From positions 1 to 56,943 of the forward strand of contig NZ_JQKH01000010.1 of NCBI RefSeq assembly GCF_000745955.1: DNA of 56,943 nucleotides, in the 5' to 3' direction. Both the position numbers and the translations under genes were made by a program. A model generated the notes under the pieces. That model was not told where the DNA came from and made no database searches. It was given only the letters and a program-made list of their open reading frames with translations. Every line of letters starts with the position of its first letter. The stretch's first letter is position 1. Of this stretch, positions 16,973 to 25,745 are shown in pieces. The stretch is from Alysiella crassa DSM 2578. GTDB lineage: Bacteria > Pseudomonadota > Gammaproteobacteria > Burkholderiales > Neisseriaceae.

Positions 16973-17245
16973 TCATGATTGGCTTAAAATGGCTTTGATT
17001 CGGTTTTGATAAATGCGCCTGATTTTCGGTAAGGCGAGCACAAACACAATCAAAGCAGGCAAAATGCTCAAAAAAACCTGTTGGTTGTGCCATAAAACCA
17101 ATATTGCCAACAACACCATCAAAATCACAAACACAAGCACAAATCCAAAACCAAATAAAACGACTTTGGCGCGTTTTTGTTGCGTTTCGGGTAAATCGTG
17201 CCAGTTTGGTTGATTGACAAGTATTTTGAATAACAATGCAAACAT
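16973..17245 (-). CDS. Small two-span membrane protein, paralogue of the gene at 16228
   Basis: 90 residues. Same architecture as the 16228 gene: N-terminal MFALLFKILVNQPNWHDLPE, a hydrophobic hairpin (VLFGFGFVLVFVILMVLLAI and VFLSILPALIVFVLALP), then a basic tail RRIYQNRIKAILSQS. The upstream sequences of the two genes are nearly identical (CATGATTTTTCCC followed by a DUS on the plus strand), which shows duplication including the ribosome-binding region. The function is unknown; its place next to VOC genes suggests joint transcription. Confidence 0.65.
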   Translation of the reverse strand: MFALLFKILVNQPNWHDLPETQQKRAKVVLFGFGFVLVFVILMVLLAILVLWHNQQVFLSILPALIVFVLALPKIRRIYQNRIKAILSQS

Positions 17246-17275
17246 GATTTTTCCCTTTTTAGGCTGCCTGAAAAA

Positions 17276-17426
17276 CTAATCTTTGTGTTCCCACCACCAT
17301 ATCGCCACAGCAATCAGAACCAAAAATAAAATAAACTAAAAATTATTGACACCGCCTGTTGGGTCTTTGCCAGCATGTGCGCTAATAGGTTGAAATAAAA
17401 TCCCATATTTTACCCATTTCATCATC

Positions 17427-17428
<2 letters not shown>
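17276..17428 (-). pseudogene. Small membrane-protein gene interrupted by an in-frame TAG
   Basis: Read on the minus strand from three tandem ATGs at 17420-17428, the frame gives MKWVKYGILFQPISAHAGKD then PTGGVNNF and a TAG at 17336-17338. The same frame continues as FILFLVLIAVAIWWWEHKD, a convincing single membrane span with a charged tail, to a second TAG at 17276-17278. A single base change (for example TTG to TAG) would explain it. Alternatives are a real 30-residue peptide, a sequencing error, or chance. A GGGAAA ribosome site and a DUS precede it just as for its neighbours. Confidence 0.4.
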
Positions 17429-17566
<138 letters not shown>

Positions 17567-17594
17567 TTTGATTTTGTTCCGTTCTGTATTGGTT

Positions 17595-18539
17595 TTATTT
17601 CACCCAGAATTGTTTTTTTATCATTTTTATTCCTGTTCCAAACAACAGACTTGCAATGATGATGTTTGCAAAACCAAAAGCAATCATGGCTAAATGCGTC
17701 AGTTGACTATGTTGATACAGGGCAATAGCACTGTTTGCCATTGATGCTAATCCGAATGAAAATGCCCAAAATCCGATTGAAAATCCATTTTTTAATAGGC
17801 TAGGCACAATTCGCAACAAGAATAAAAGTTGTAATAAACCATATCCCCATAATAATTTTACCAGCAAATCCACCTCTCCGCCGTTTAGGCTTAAGTATGC
17901 ACTACTACCCACAAAGGCGGGCGCCAATACAATGCCAATCGTAGCACGGTTTGTTGCAGGTAAAGGTTGAGTTCGTAGGCGTTGTAATAATATGGGTTCA
18001 AACATCAACCATGCCAGCAGACCTGCACCAAAGAACAGATAGGCTAAATCGGTCTGCCCTAATATTACCAATGAGCTAGCAGAGGTAAAGTTACTGGCTA
18101 CGGCTGGCAAGTAAAAGGGTGGCTGAACAGCATCTTGGCTAAAATGTTCGCCACTCCAAAGTGAACCAATGCGAATAAAAGCATAAAACAACTGCCCTGT
18201 AATGCTACCACATATGAGTATTTTACCTAGTAGATGCCATTCCCAATGGTACAGTATGTCTCCAACCAACATTGTACTAATAAAAATTAAGGCTGGAAAA
18301 GAAAAGCGTATTGGGCAATAAAATTCTTCTTTGACTTGTTCTCGGAAAGCAAACAATTTATAAATATATAAACTCAAAAACAGTGTCCAAAACGCGATGG
18401 CAATGCCACCTAATACCGTACCGACAGTTTCTGCACCTTGCCATAAAGGTAAAACATGAAACCAAGCCAAAGCCAGTGCGGCAACGCCCACAGGAATAGA
18501 AAAATAGGCTGTGGGCATCAAAAAGGTTGCTGTTCGCAT
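17595..18539 (-). CDS. tehA: TehA/SLAC1-family transporter (tellurite-resistance/dicarboxylate)
   Basis: 314 residues with about ten hydrophobic segments. The N-terminal stretch FLMPTAYFSIPVGVAALALAW and the internal GSLWSGEHFSQDAVQPPFYLPAVASNFTSA match the TDT/SLAC1 fold, whose members are anion channels or dicarboxylate/sulfite exporters; in Haemophilus and Escherichia coli TehA gives tellurite resistance when overexpressed. The ATG at 18537-18539 overlaps the TGA of the upstream DUF502 gene (TGATG), so translation is probably coupled; a GTG one codon earlier is possible. No tehB methyltransferase is adjacent. The natural substrate is unknown. Confidence 0.78.
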   Translation of the reverse strand: MRTATFLMPTAYFSIPVGVAALALAWFHVLPLWQGAETVGTVLGGIAIAFWTLFLSLYIYKLFAFREQVKEEFYCPIRFSFPALIFISTMLVGDILYHWEWHLLGKILICGSITGQLFYAFIRIGSLWSGEHFSQDAVQPPFYLPAVASNFTSASSLVILGQTDLAYLFFGAGLLAWLMFEPILLQRLRTQPLPATNRATIGIVLAPAFVGSSAYLSLNGGEVDLLVKLLWGYGLLQLLFLLRIVPSLLKNGFSIGFWAFSFGLASMANSAIALYQHSQLTHLAMIAFGFANIIIASLLFGTGIKMIKKQFWVK

Positions 18540-19210
18540 CACGATTCCTTATGCGTTGTTTTTTTTATGGGTAATTCATCAGGCATAACCATACCGAGTG
18601 AAATGACGTATTTTAATGCTTCATCCACGCTCATATCTAATTCGATGATGTCTTCTTGTTTGACCATAATATAATAACCACCTGTTGGATTAGGCGTGGT
18701 CGGCACATACACCGAAACATAGCCCGATTTTTCAGGCAGCGCGTCCAACACCGATTGCGGTACGCTGCCTGAAACAAACGCAATCGTCCAAATATTTGGC
18801 TGCGGAAACGGCACCAACACAGGCGTTTTAAACGAACGCGAATTGTCCGAAAGCAAACTTTCCGATACTTTTTTCACGCTGGAATAGATGGATTTAACGA
18901 CAGGAATGCGCCCCATCAAACTGTCCCAGCCTTCAATGATTTTGCGCCCAATCACATTCGCCGCAAAAATCCCCGTGCAAAACAGCAACACAATCGCCAA
19001 CAAAACACCTATACCTGGGAAAGTCAGCCCGATGTATTTTTCAGGCTGCCATTGTTCGGGCAAAAGTTTAATTAAGCGGTCGGCGGAATTGATAATAGAC
19101 GTTAAAATCCAAATCGTTACAGAAATGGGCAACCATACCAAAATCCCTGTGATTAAATAGCGTTTAATCGCTTTGCTGATACTGAAACCGTGTGTATGGG
19201 GTTCTGACAT
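18539..19210 (-). CDS. DUF502 family membrane protein
   Basis: 223 residues from the ATG at 19208-19210. Upstream in-frame codons (to 19255) add a hydrophobic leader without a ribosome site. Two membrane spans (about residues 20-40 and 65-90) come before a soluble domain with the family-typical GRKIIEGWDSLMGRIPVVKSIYSSVKKV and FPQPNIWTIAFVSG, and VYVPTTPNPTGGYYIMVKQEDI near the end. The molecular function of DUF502 is unknown; the family is widespread in Proteobacteria, plants and elsewhere. It overlaps tehA by TGATG, so the two form an operon. A DUS is embedded at about 18733-18745. Confidence 0.85.
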   Translation of the reverse strand: MSEPHTHGFSISKAIKRYLITGILVWLPISVTIWILTSIINSADRLIKLLPEQWQPEKYIGLTFPGIGVLLAIVLLFCTGIFAANVIGRKIIEGWDSLMGRIPVVKSIYSSVKKVSESLLSDNSRSFKTPVLVPFPQPNIWTIAFVSGSVPQSVLDALPEKSGYVSVYVPTTPNPTGGYYIMVKQEDIIELDMSVDEALKYVISLGMVMPDELPIKKTTHKES

Positions 19211-19343
19211 TTTCTTGTGCAATAATAAAAGGTAAAAACCTGTGATTATACGCAATTTATGGTATTGGGCAAAGATTTCAGGCTGCCTTTGGTGTCAAAT
19301 AATCAGGGCGGTTACTTTGCACATTCCAGTAACCGCCCCCAAT

Positions 19344-19631
19344 TTAATACACAATTTGGAATACTTCAGTCGCCAAAAAACCATCGGATAAAGCAACCAA
19401 TTTCATGGCTTTCTGGGTAAATTCCGCAGACGACAAATGCGCTTCCAAAGCATGAAATGTTGTCCATTTTTGCAGAATAATGTATTCCGTGTCCTTGCCT
19501 GTTAATTTGGCAAAATGGTAATCCAAACAACCCTCTTGATGACGAACATGGCGAATAAAATCGCGCATCATCGCTTCAAATTGAGCTTGATTTTCCACCG
19601 CCACTTTGCAATGCGCCAAAGCACCTACCAT
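19344..19631 (-). CDS. Antibiotic biosynthesis monooxygenase (ABM) domain protein
   Basis: 95 residues, a single ABM-type ferredoxin-like domain like E. coli YgiN. The N-terminal strand MVGALAHCKVAVENQAQFEAMM, the RHVRHQEGCLDYHFAK loop and YIILQKWTTFHALEAHLSS are typical. Such small dimers are quinol monooxygenases, heme-degrading proteins or related enzymes; which applies is not visible. GGAAAATAAGAA precedes the ATG. The gene lies 47 bp downstream of moeB on the same strand and may share its transcript. Confidence 0.8.
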   Translation of the reverse strand: MVGALAHCKVAVENQAQFEAMMRDFIRHVRHQEGCLDYHFAKLTGKDTEYIILQKWTTFHALEAHLSSAEFTQKAMKLVALSDGFLATEVFQIVY

Positions 19632-19678
19632 TTCTTATTTTCCTTGTCTTAAATTTCCAGTAAATCACTCAAATCAAT

Positions 19679-20440
19679 CTAGATGATTGATGATTGTCCA
19701 ACAGCAGCACAAATTTGACACGATTGATTTTTCACAAATTTAAACTGCTGCCATTCGCCCGTCAAAGCGGAATAACAACGCAACACATTCGCCGCCACAG
19801 GCAAACTCATCAATATTTTCAAAGCTTCGGCAGCCTGCGCCGCCCCCATCACGCCCACCAAAGGCGCAAACACGCCAAACAAGGCACACGCGCCATCATC
19901 AGCCTGCGCCATATCAAATAAACAATGGTAACAAGCCTCGTCCAAATCCGCACGAAAAACAATCAGTTGCCCATCAAATCGCACCGCCGCCCCCGACACC
20001 AAAGGCTTGCGATTTTGCACACACGCCGCATTAACCGCTTGGCGCGTAGCAAAATTATCACTGCAATCCAACACCACATCGGCTTGTGCGGTCAATTGAT
20101 TTAAATCGTCCGTATTCAAATAATGTGGGTGGACTTCTATGATGCATTGACTGTTGCGTTCACGCAAAAATTGCGCCATTTTTTCAACTTTCAGGCTACC
20201 TGTATCGGTTTCGGCGTAAGTAATTTGGCGTTGCAAATTGGTTTCGTCTATCGTGTCATGGTCGGCGATGATGAGTTTGCCGACACCAGCCGCCGCCAAA
20301 TATGGCAACGCCGCCGTCCCCAATCCACCACACCCCACCACCAAAACCGTTGATTGTAATAATTTTTCCTGATTTTCCACGCCAATTTCGTTTAATAAAA
20401 TATGGCGACTGTAACGCAATAATTGTTGATCATCCATCAT
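19679..20440 (-). CDS. moeB: ThiF/MoeB-type adenylyltransferase (E1-like)
   Basis: 253 residues from the ATG at 20438-20440 (a second ATG follows at once). The N-terminus LLRYSRHILLNEIGVENQEKL is the MoeB/ThiF signature, followed by the ATP-binding GCGGLGTAALPYLAAAGVG, the acidic ADHDTIDETNLQRQ and DCSDNFATR. Two CX2C pairs (CYHC and CQIC near the C-terminus) can bind structural zinc; GACALFGVFAPLVG holds the expected catalytic-cysteine region. The enzyme adenylates the C-terminus of MoaD or ThiS for molybdopterin or thiamine synthesis. No mo or thi operon is adjacent, so the partner is unknown; thiN-like lies 15 kb away. Confidence 0.87.
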   Translation of the reverse strand: MMDDQQLLRYSRHILLNEIGVENQEKLLQSTVLVVGCGGLGTAALPYLAAAGVGKLIIADHDTIDETNLQRQITYAETDTGSLKVEKMAQFLRERNSQCIIEVHPHYLNTDDLNQLTAQADVVLDCSDNFATRQAVNAACVQNRKPLVSGAAVRFDGQLIVFRADLDEACYHCLFDMAQADDGACALFGVFAPLVGVMGAAQAAEALKILMSLPVAANVLRCYSALTGEWQQFKFVKNQSCQICAAVGQSSII

Positions 20441-20553
20441 CAAATTTTTGAGTAGTCATGAATAATGTAAATTGTACACGGTTTTCATTGCCTAATGAGT
20501 ATGAAAGATTTAAGATAATTCTTTCCTTTTTCCCACTCCAATCCATTAACACA

Positions 20554-21207
20554 ATGAAAAATTTAGAAATTTACTTAACTCGACACGGCGAAACCGAATT
20601 TAATGTTACCCAGCGTTTGCAAGGCTGGGCAGATTCACCTTTAACAGAAGATGGCAAGCGCGTGGCGCAGGAATTGGGCGACAAATTACGCGGACACAAT
20701 TTTCAGGCTGCCTTTTGCAGCACTTTACCGCGTACTTTAACGACCGCGCAATTGATTTTGGCACACCAACCGCATTTGCCGATTATGGCGTTGAACGATT
20801 TGCGCGAATATCATTTTGGGCAATTTGAGGGTAACTATGGCAATGATTTGTATGAAAAAATCATCGCTCATCGTGGCATTGCCGATGTGGAAACATGGCT
20901 GAATTTTTACCGTCATGCAGACCACAATGTGTTGGCGGAAACCGTGTCGCAACTTGACCCACGCGCGGAAACGGAAGCGCAATTTGTTCAACGATTACAA
21001 CGTGGTATGGCACAAGTGGTGGCAAACAGCCCCGATGAAGGGCGGGTTTTGGTGGTGTCGCATGGTATGGCGATTGTGGCTCTGCTCAAATCCATTGATA
21101 AATCAGCGATTTTATACAAAAGCCCTGCCAATGCCAGTGTGTCGCGTTTGCATTTTGATGGCACAAAATGGCGCATTTTAAGTGTGGCACAAACAGATTT
21201 TACCTAG
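20554..21207 (+). CDS. Histidine phosphatase family protein (phosphoglycerate mutase-like)
   Basis: 217 residues from the ATG at 20554; an earlier in-frame ATG at 20458 would add a poorly coding leader that overlaps the moeB control region. The catalytic RHGE motif (LTRHGETEFN, residues 8-17, H11 phosphohistidine) and the second histidine in VVSHGMAIV are present, as is LREYHFGQFEGN. Members hydrolyse phosphate esters; GpmB, CobC and broad-specificity phosphatases look alike. The substrate cannot be assigned. One DUS-like copy near 20703 is read as QAAF. It is followed by a hairpin terminator. Confidence 0.83.
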   Translation: MKNLEIYLTRHGETEFNVTQRLQGWADSPLTEDGKRVAQELGDKLRGHNFQAAFCSTLPRTLTTAQLILAHQPHLPIMALNDLREYHFGQFEGNYGNDLYEKIIAHRGIADVETWLNFYRHADHNVLAETVSQLDPRAETEAQFVQRLQRGMAQVVANSPDEGRVLVVSHGMAIVALLKSIDKSAILYKSPANASVSRLHFDGTKWRILSVAQTDFT

Positions 21208-21224
21208 CCTATATGATTAACTAG

Positions 21225-21256
21225 AGGATTTTATGATAAAAAAATCCTTTTATTTA
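21225..21256 (+). terminator. Intrinsic terminator after the histidine phosphatase gene
   Basis: AGGATTTT (21225-21232) and AAAATCCT (21241-21248) form a stem, followed by TTTTATTT. It is not DUS-based, unlike most terminators here. Confidence 0.65.
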
Positions 21257-21677
21257 ATTGATTTAGCCTACATTGTGTTTCACGCTGCCTGAACATTCTA
21301 CAAAATCAAGTGATTTACCATATATAATAACATAACATATAAACCCAAAAACTGTAAACAAATAACACAAAAAATATGAAATTAGCGGTAAAACGTAATT
21401 TTTTGTAAAAAAATGATTGAATACCGATTCATCAATTGGTAAAATAGCATTATCTTAAAAAGTCCAATAAAAACTAAATATAATAATACAAAATATTTTT
21501 CTAACTCTTTATTTTAAAACTGATTTAATTGAAAAATTGCTTATCATTTAATTACACGCAATTACATAATCATAAAAAACAATTACTTAAATAAACTAAA
21601 TTTAAATCTTTAGTCAAACTATGGGTATGGGATTTTTAATTTTTCACTTTATCGTTTCTTCAACAATGGGAGTTCAA
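21257..21677. promoter_or_regulatory. AT-rich upstream region of the sensory operon
   Basis: About 420 bp with no gene and very high A+T. It contains only a damaged DUS (CACGCTGCCTGAAC, near 21283). The promoter of the three-gene signalling operon should lie here, but no single -10/-35 pair stands out. GGGAG ends five bases before the ATG at 21678. Confidence 0.4.
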
Positions 21678-22706
21678 ATGAAAAAACATCGCCTAACCGC
21701 TTACATACTTGCCATACTGGCTCTATCAGCCTGTTCAGAACACAAGCACCATCACAATACAGCAGCTACCGAAGTGCCGCCCACAACCATTGGTTTTGTG
21801 GTAGCACGCAATGACCATAATTCCCCCTATTTACAAAAAGTATATCAAACCGCCGAACAAGCAAAACAGAGCATCCCAAATCTCACACTCTTGTTAGAAA
21901 ATGCTGAAGGCAGTGTAGATAAACAATACGCTCATCTAGATAAAATGATTGAACAAGGTGCCAAAGCACTGATCATTAATTTAGTTGATGGCAGCAAAGG
22001 TGGTGAATACATTAAAAAATATTGTGGCAAAGTACCTTTGGTATTCTATGTAATTAATCCAGGAGACAAAAATATGGCAGCCTGCGAAGATGCCTATTTT
22101 GTTAATAGCGACCCAGCACAAGGCTCGGTAGCACTGGGTTTATCCATTTTGGAAAACTGGAAGAAAAATCCACAATGGGATAAAAACAAAGACGGTAAAA
22201 TCCAATTAGCCATTATGGATGCTTTCCCTGCTCAAGCACACACCAAAAGTCGTGGTGATTGGGTAATATCTACCATTGAAAACTATCCTGTTTTAAACAC
22301 CAAGGCTCAAATTTTATTGACAGGCATAGGCAGATTCCAAACCAATGTGGCGGAAGAAACAGCCAATAAATGGATAACTGACCCCACATTTGAACAAGTT
22401 GAAGTCATTGTGAGTAGTGCAGACAGTATGAGTTATGGTATTGTCAATGCGATGCAAAAAAATCAAAAAGCCACTACTCCTTTATTTAGTGTAAACCGCC
22501 TTACCCCTACTGAAGCTATGATTAAAAATGGGCAAATAGTGGATTCTATTGAAACAGATTTTTACCATGAAGTTTCCGCAGCCATGCAATTGGCAATGAA
22601 TTTAGCCAATAAGCAGCCTTTGACACAAGGTTTAGATTATCATATTTATGATAAACAATTACTTGTTCCGTTTATTGTGTCAAATAATAATCAAGCCAAT
22701 CAATAA
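21678..22706 (+). CDS. Sugar-binding lipoprotein (MglB-like periplasmic binding protein)
   Basis: 342 residues from the ATG at 21678, with GGGAG in front. A lipoprotein signal ends in LSAC (residues 16-19, C19 lipidated). The mature protein is a type I periplasmic-binding fold: TIGFVVARNDHNSPYLQKVYQTAEQ at the start, GAKALIINLVDGSKG and DKNKDGKIQLAIMDAFPAQAHT later. The DKNKDGKIQ loop matches the calcium-binding loop of the galactose/glucose-binding protein MglB. No permease or ATPase gene is nearby. Instead a membrane-bound kinase gene starts 20 bp downstream, so this protein probably senses rather than imports its ligand, as a membrane-tethered receptor subunit. The ligand is likely a hexose, by inference. 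Confidence 0.82.
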   Translation: MKKHRLTAYILAILALSACSEHKHHHNTAATEVPPTTIGFVVARNDHNSPYLQKVYQTAEQAKQSIPNLTLLLENAEGSVDKQYAHLDKMIEQGAKALIINLVDGSKGGEYIKKYCGKVPLVFYVINPGDKNMAACEDAYFVNSDPAQGSVALGLSILENWKKNPQWDKNKDGKIQLAIMDAFPAQAHTKSRGDWVISTIENYPVLNTKAQILLTGIGRFQTNVAEETANKWITDPTFEQVEVIVSSADSMSYGIVNAMQKNQKATTPLFSVNRLTPTEAMIKNGQIVDSIETDFYHEVSAAMQLAMNLANKQPLTQGLDYHIYDKQLLVPFIVSNNNQANQ

Positions 22707-22726
22707 TTTTTTAGAATGGAAATGTG

Positions 22727-24982
22727 ATGACAACCAACACCCCCAATTCTATTCAAACGAATATTGTTAAAAAATACAGCAGCTTATTAATCTTAGTGGG
22801 TTCATTTTTTACCTTAATTTTGGTTTTGGCATTGCTCACTTATTTTACCACCAAGCGTTTTGAACAAGTAGCAAACACACAAAAAGTGTTGTTACAACAA
22901 TCTGTAATTACACAAGAATTAACGCAAAATCTGCTGAATATTAACTTATATGGTACCAATCAATTGGCAGCCAATACTGCTGTTCAGGCTGCCTCTGCTG
23001 CAACTATTCCTGCTAACAATCAAACAGCCATACCAACAACTGCTGCCAGCCAAGTCAATACACAGCCTGAAAATATCGCCACACAAATTCCGTTTGATAC
23101 TTTGCCACAAACGGCATTATATCGTATTGCCGATATTGAAAAAGCGCGAGTAATATTTAATGATACACTAAAAGCCTTGAAAGAAGGCGGTCGTGTCAAT
23201 ATGTTAGATGGCAGTGTAGTGGAATTAGAACGAGCAGATGATGTAGAAATTCTGAATCATTTAAACCATATTGAGCAAATTTGGATACCCTATGAAGGCT
23301 TACTTGCTAACTTCTCCAATGGTATTCAAAATAAAATTTTAGATAAGAACATCAGCGATTATTTGGTAGATTATACACGTTTGTATAATAAACCTCTACA
23401 AGCTGAATTAAACAGTATTACCAATAATCTAAATATTACAACATCTAATAACGCCGCTATTTTACGTACTATCCAAATTTTGGGTGTAATTTTAGCAGTA
23501 ATTATTTTTACACTAATTGTGTTCCGTGTATTAAAACGTTTGGTGCGAACAGATACGCAACTTGATTTCGCTAAACGCCAAACAGATGATATCATGAACA
23601 CAGTAAACGAAGGCTTGTTTTTGATTAACAAAGATTTGGTTATTGCTGAACAATATTCAGCTAAATTAGAAGAAATTTTGTGCCAAAAAAACATTGCAGG
23701 TCGTACATTGTATGATTTACTGCAAGGCATTATTAACCAAAAAGACATGAATACTACCAAACTATTTGTAGATCAATTGTACAATCACTGGGTAGTGGAA
23801 GAGTTAATTCAAGATTTAAATCCCTTGAAAAAAGTTGCAGTATCCTATTTAGATGAATATGGTTTTGCCCATCAAAAATTTGTGGAATTTAGCTTTTTAC
23901 GTGTCTTGGACGAAAGTCAAACACAAGTAGAAAGTGTGTTTGTGAGTGTGGTGGACATCACCAAAGAAATTCGCTTGCAAGAACAAATGGAAAAAGACCG
24001 CGTTCAACATGATAGTCAAATTGAAATGATAGGCTATTTACTTAATACTGATAGCCATCAATTGTTGCGCTTTATCAGTGAAACTAAAGAGCGTCTTGAA
24101 CGTATGAATAATATTTTAAAGCAAGACAATACTATAAATTTACGTGATAAAACTGAACAATTGTACCGCGAAACTCATAGTTTAAAGGGCGATGCTTCTG
24201 CCGTGAAATTAGCCTCTTTAGTTGGATTAGCTGAAAAACAAGAAGAAATGCTAAAACAATTAAAAAGTCGCATGAAATTAAAAGGTGATGATTTTTTACC
24301 TTTTACGGTAACACTCGATGAAATGATTAATATGGTGTCTTTTATTGAAAGTTTACTACAACGCTTAAATTTACAAGACAGTACTTCTGTTCGTATTAGC
24401 GAACCTAGCAATGCACAATCCGAAAATGTAAGCTATTGGAAAAGCTATTTTTCACAATACGCACAAGAAATTGCTCATCGTCAAGGTAAAAAAGTGGTGG
24501 TACAAGTGCTGGGCTTTGATGATATGGCTCGAAGTGAACAAACTATGTCTATCTATAAAGATATTACCACCCAATTATTGAAAAACGCCATTGTGCATGG
24601 TATTGAAACACCTGCAGAACGTAATTCCATGGGCAAACCACAAACAGGTGTGGTCATTTTAAGCCTAGAGTCTCATCACAACAAAGACCATTTACAAGTG
24701 AAAGATGATGGTAAGGGTATTGATTGGGATAAATTACGCGAAAAAGCTGTAGAAGCTGGTTTATATTCATCCAAAGAAGTCGCTCAATTATCCAGCAAAG
24801 ATTTGTTGAATGTAATGTTCCAATCAGGCATTTCTACCGCCTCAGCACAGGATGAAGATGCGGGGCGTGGTGTAGGCATGGACATTGTGAAACAATTAAG
24901 TCATGATATGGGTGCGAAAATGAATGTAAGCAGTTCTGCTAAACAGTTTACTCAAATTCATATTTCTTTTCCTCAAAAATAA
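22727..24982 (+). CDS. Membrane-spanning CheA-like histidine kinase without a CheW-binding domain
   Basis: 751 residues from the ATG at 22727 (a GTG lies directly before it). A membrane span at about 18-40 leads to a periplasmic domain rich in A/Q/T near residues 75-115, and a second span lies at about 247-267. A cytoplasmic PAS-like region (about 280-420) is followed by a coiled region and an Hpt domain with THSLKGDA; H484 is the expected phosphorylated residue. The ATP-binding domain is of CheA type: N box LLKNAIVHGIETPAERN with N620, DDGKGI near 660 and GRGVGMD at 713-719. The protein ends soon after, at FPQK, so there is no P5/CheW-like domain. It thus combines receptor and CheA-type kinase in one chain. 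The 5' neighbour is a binding lipoprotein, the 3' neighbour a CheY-like protein. Confidence 0.82.
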   Translation: MTTNTPNSIQTNIVKKYSSLLILVGSFFTLILVLALLTYFTTKRFEQVANTQKVLLQQSVITQELTQNLLNINLYGTNQLAANTAVQAASAATIPANNQTAIPTTAASQVNTQPENIATQIPFDTLPQTALYRIADIEKARVIFNDTLKALKEGGRVNMLDGSVVELERADDVEILNHLNHIEQIWIPYEGLLANFSNGIQNKILDKNISDYLVDYTRLYNKPLQAELNSITNNLNITTSNNAAILRTIQILGVILAVIIFTLIVFRVLKRLVRTDTQLDFAKRQTDDIMNTVNEGLFLINKDLVIAEQYSAKLEEILCQKNIAGRTLYDLLQGIINQKDMNTTKLFVDQLYNHWVVEELIQDLNPLKKVAVSYLDEYGFAHQKFVEFSFLRVLDESQTQVESVFVSVVDITKEIRLQEQMEKDRVQHDSQIEMIGYLLNTDSHQLLRFISETKERLERMNNILKQDNTINLRDKTEQLYRETHSLKGDASAVKLASLVGLAEKQEEMLKQLKSRMKLKGDDFLPFTVTLDEMINMVSFIESLLQRLNLQDSTSVRISEPSNAQSENVSYWKSYFSQYAQEIAHRQGKKVVVQVLGFDDMARSEQTMSIYKDITTQLLKNAIVHGIETPAERNSMGKPQTGVVILSLESHHNKDHLQVKDDGKGIDWDKLREKAVEAGLYSSKEVAQLSSKDLLNVMFQSGISTASAQDEDAGRGVGMDIVKQLSHDMGAKMNVSSSAKQFTQIHISFPQK

Positions 24983-24994
24983 GGGCGACTAATT

Positions 24995-25375
24995 ATGGCA
25001 TATACATTGATGATTGTTGATGATTCTAATATTATCCGTAATCGTATTGAGCGCATTTTTCAGTCTAGCAATATTGAAATTGTGGCACACGCAAATAATG
25101 GCGTGGAAGCATTGAATAAGTTTAAGGAATTAAAACCAAATTTAGTAACAATGGACTTAACCATGCCCCAAATGGATGGCTTGGAGTGTATCAAACAAAT
25201 TGTGGCAGAAAGCAGTGATGTGAGTATTTTGGTCGTCTCTGCTTTAGCGGATAAAGAAACTGCTTTACATGCCTTACAGTATGGTGCACGAGGTTTTATC
25301 TGCAAACCTTTCACAGAAGAAGAATTGCACAATGCTTTAAATCGCTTAATTACACTCAATAAAATGAATAAATAA
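24995..25375 (+). CDS. CheY-like single-domain response regulator
   Basis: 126 residues, a receiver domain alone. Phosphorylation-site residues are D9/D10, D54 (LVTMDLTMPQMDG), the switch Ser S82 in VVSA, and K104 in FICKPF. There is no DNA-binding or enzymatic output domain, so it must act by binding a partner, as CheY does. It begins 12 bp after the kinase stop codon and is clearly in the same operon; it is the likely acceptor for phosphate from H484 of that kinase. No flagellar genes are present, and type IV pili or gliding are possible targets, which is speculation. Confidence 0.9.
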   Translation: MAYTLMIVDDSNIIRNRIERIFQSSNIEIVAHANNGVEALNKFKELKPNLVTMDLTMPQMDGLECIKQIVAESSDVSILVVSALADKETALHALQYGARGFICKPFTEEELHNALNRLITLNKMNK

Positions 25376-25384
25376 ATCTATATA

Positions 25385-25418
25385 TTCCCTCTCAATACTT
25401 TAATGTATTGGGAGGGAA
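25385..25418 (+). terminator. Terminator of the sensory operon
   Basis: TTCCCTCTCAATAC (25385-25398) pairs with GTATTGGGAGGGAA (25405-25418) across a short loop, with one mismatch, followed by TGTGTTTATTATT. Non-DUS type. Confidence 0.65.
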
Positions 25419-25563
25419 TGTGTTTATTATTGCCTATTTTCTGATTTGAAATAAGCACAATCGTTCAGGCAACTTGAAAGAGACAAAAATCGGTTATAAT
25501 GAGCACTTTTCTCAACTCTTTTGCCAGAATTGATTTAATTGAAAACAAGTGAAAAAATGATTT

Positions 25564-25678
25564 TATAGTGAATTCAATAAAATTCGTACAGCGTTATCCA
25601 GCTCACTTATGTGTACTCGGTGTATATGGTGGTTGCCATCACCTTGTCTTGATTTCAATTGAATCACTTTAATATTAT
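25564..25678. mobile_element. Correia-like repeat element (diverged)
   Basis: About 115 bp. The left end TATAGTGAATTCAATAAAA and right end TTTCAATTGAATCACTTTA are imperfect inverted repeats, with internal CGTACAGCGTTATCC and CACCTTGTCTTG. It is the most diverged of the four copies and sits just upstream of hisS, filling most of the 370-bp gap together with the operon terminator. A symmetric or single DUS follows at 25706. Confidence 0.7.
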
Positions 25679-25745
25679 AAATCAATTAATTTCAAAAAAG
25701 TTGAGAGGCAGCCTGAAAAACCATTTTTACTGGAAAAACAAAACC

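Noticed and set aside
21678-25375. ABC sugar importer operon
   Set aside because: Only the binding protein is present; the next genes are a kinase and a receiver, with no permease or ATPase.
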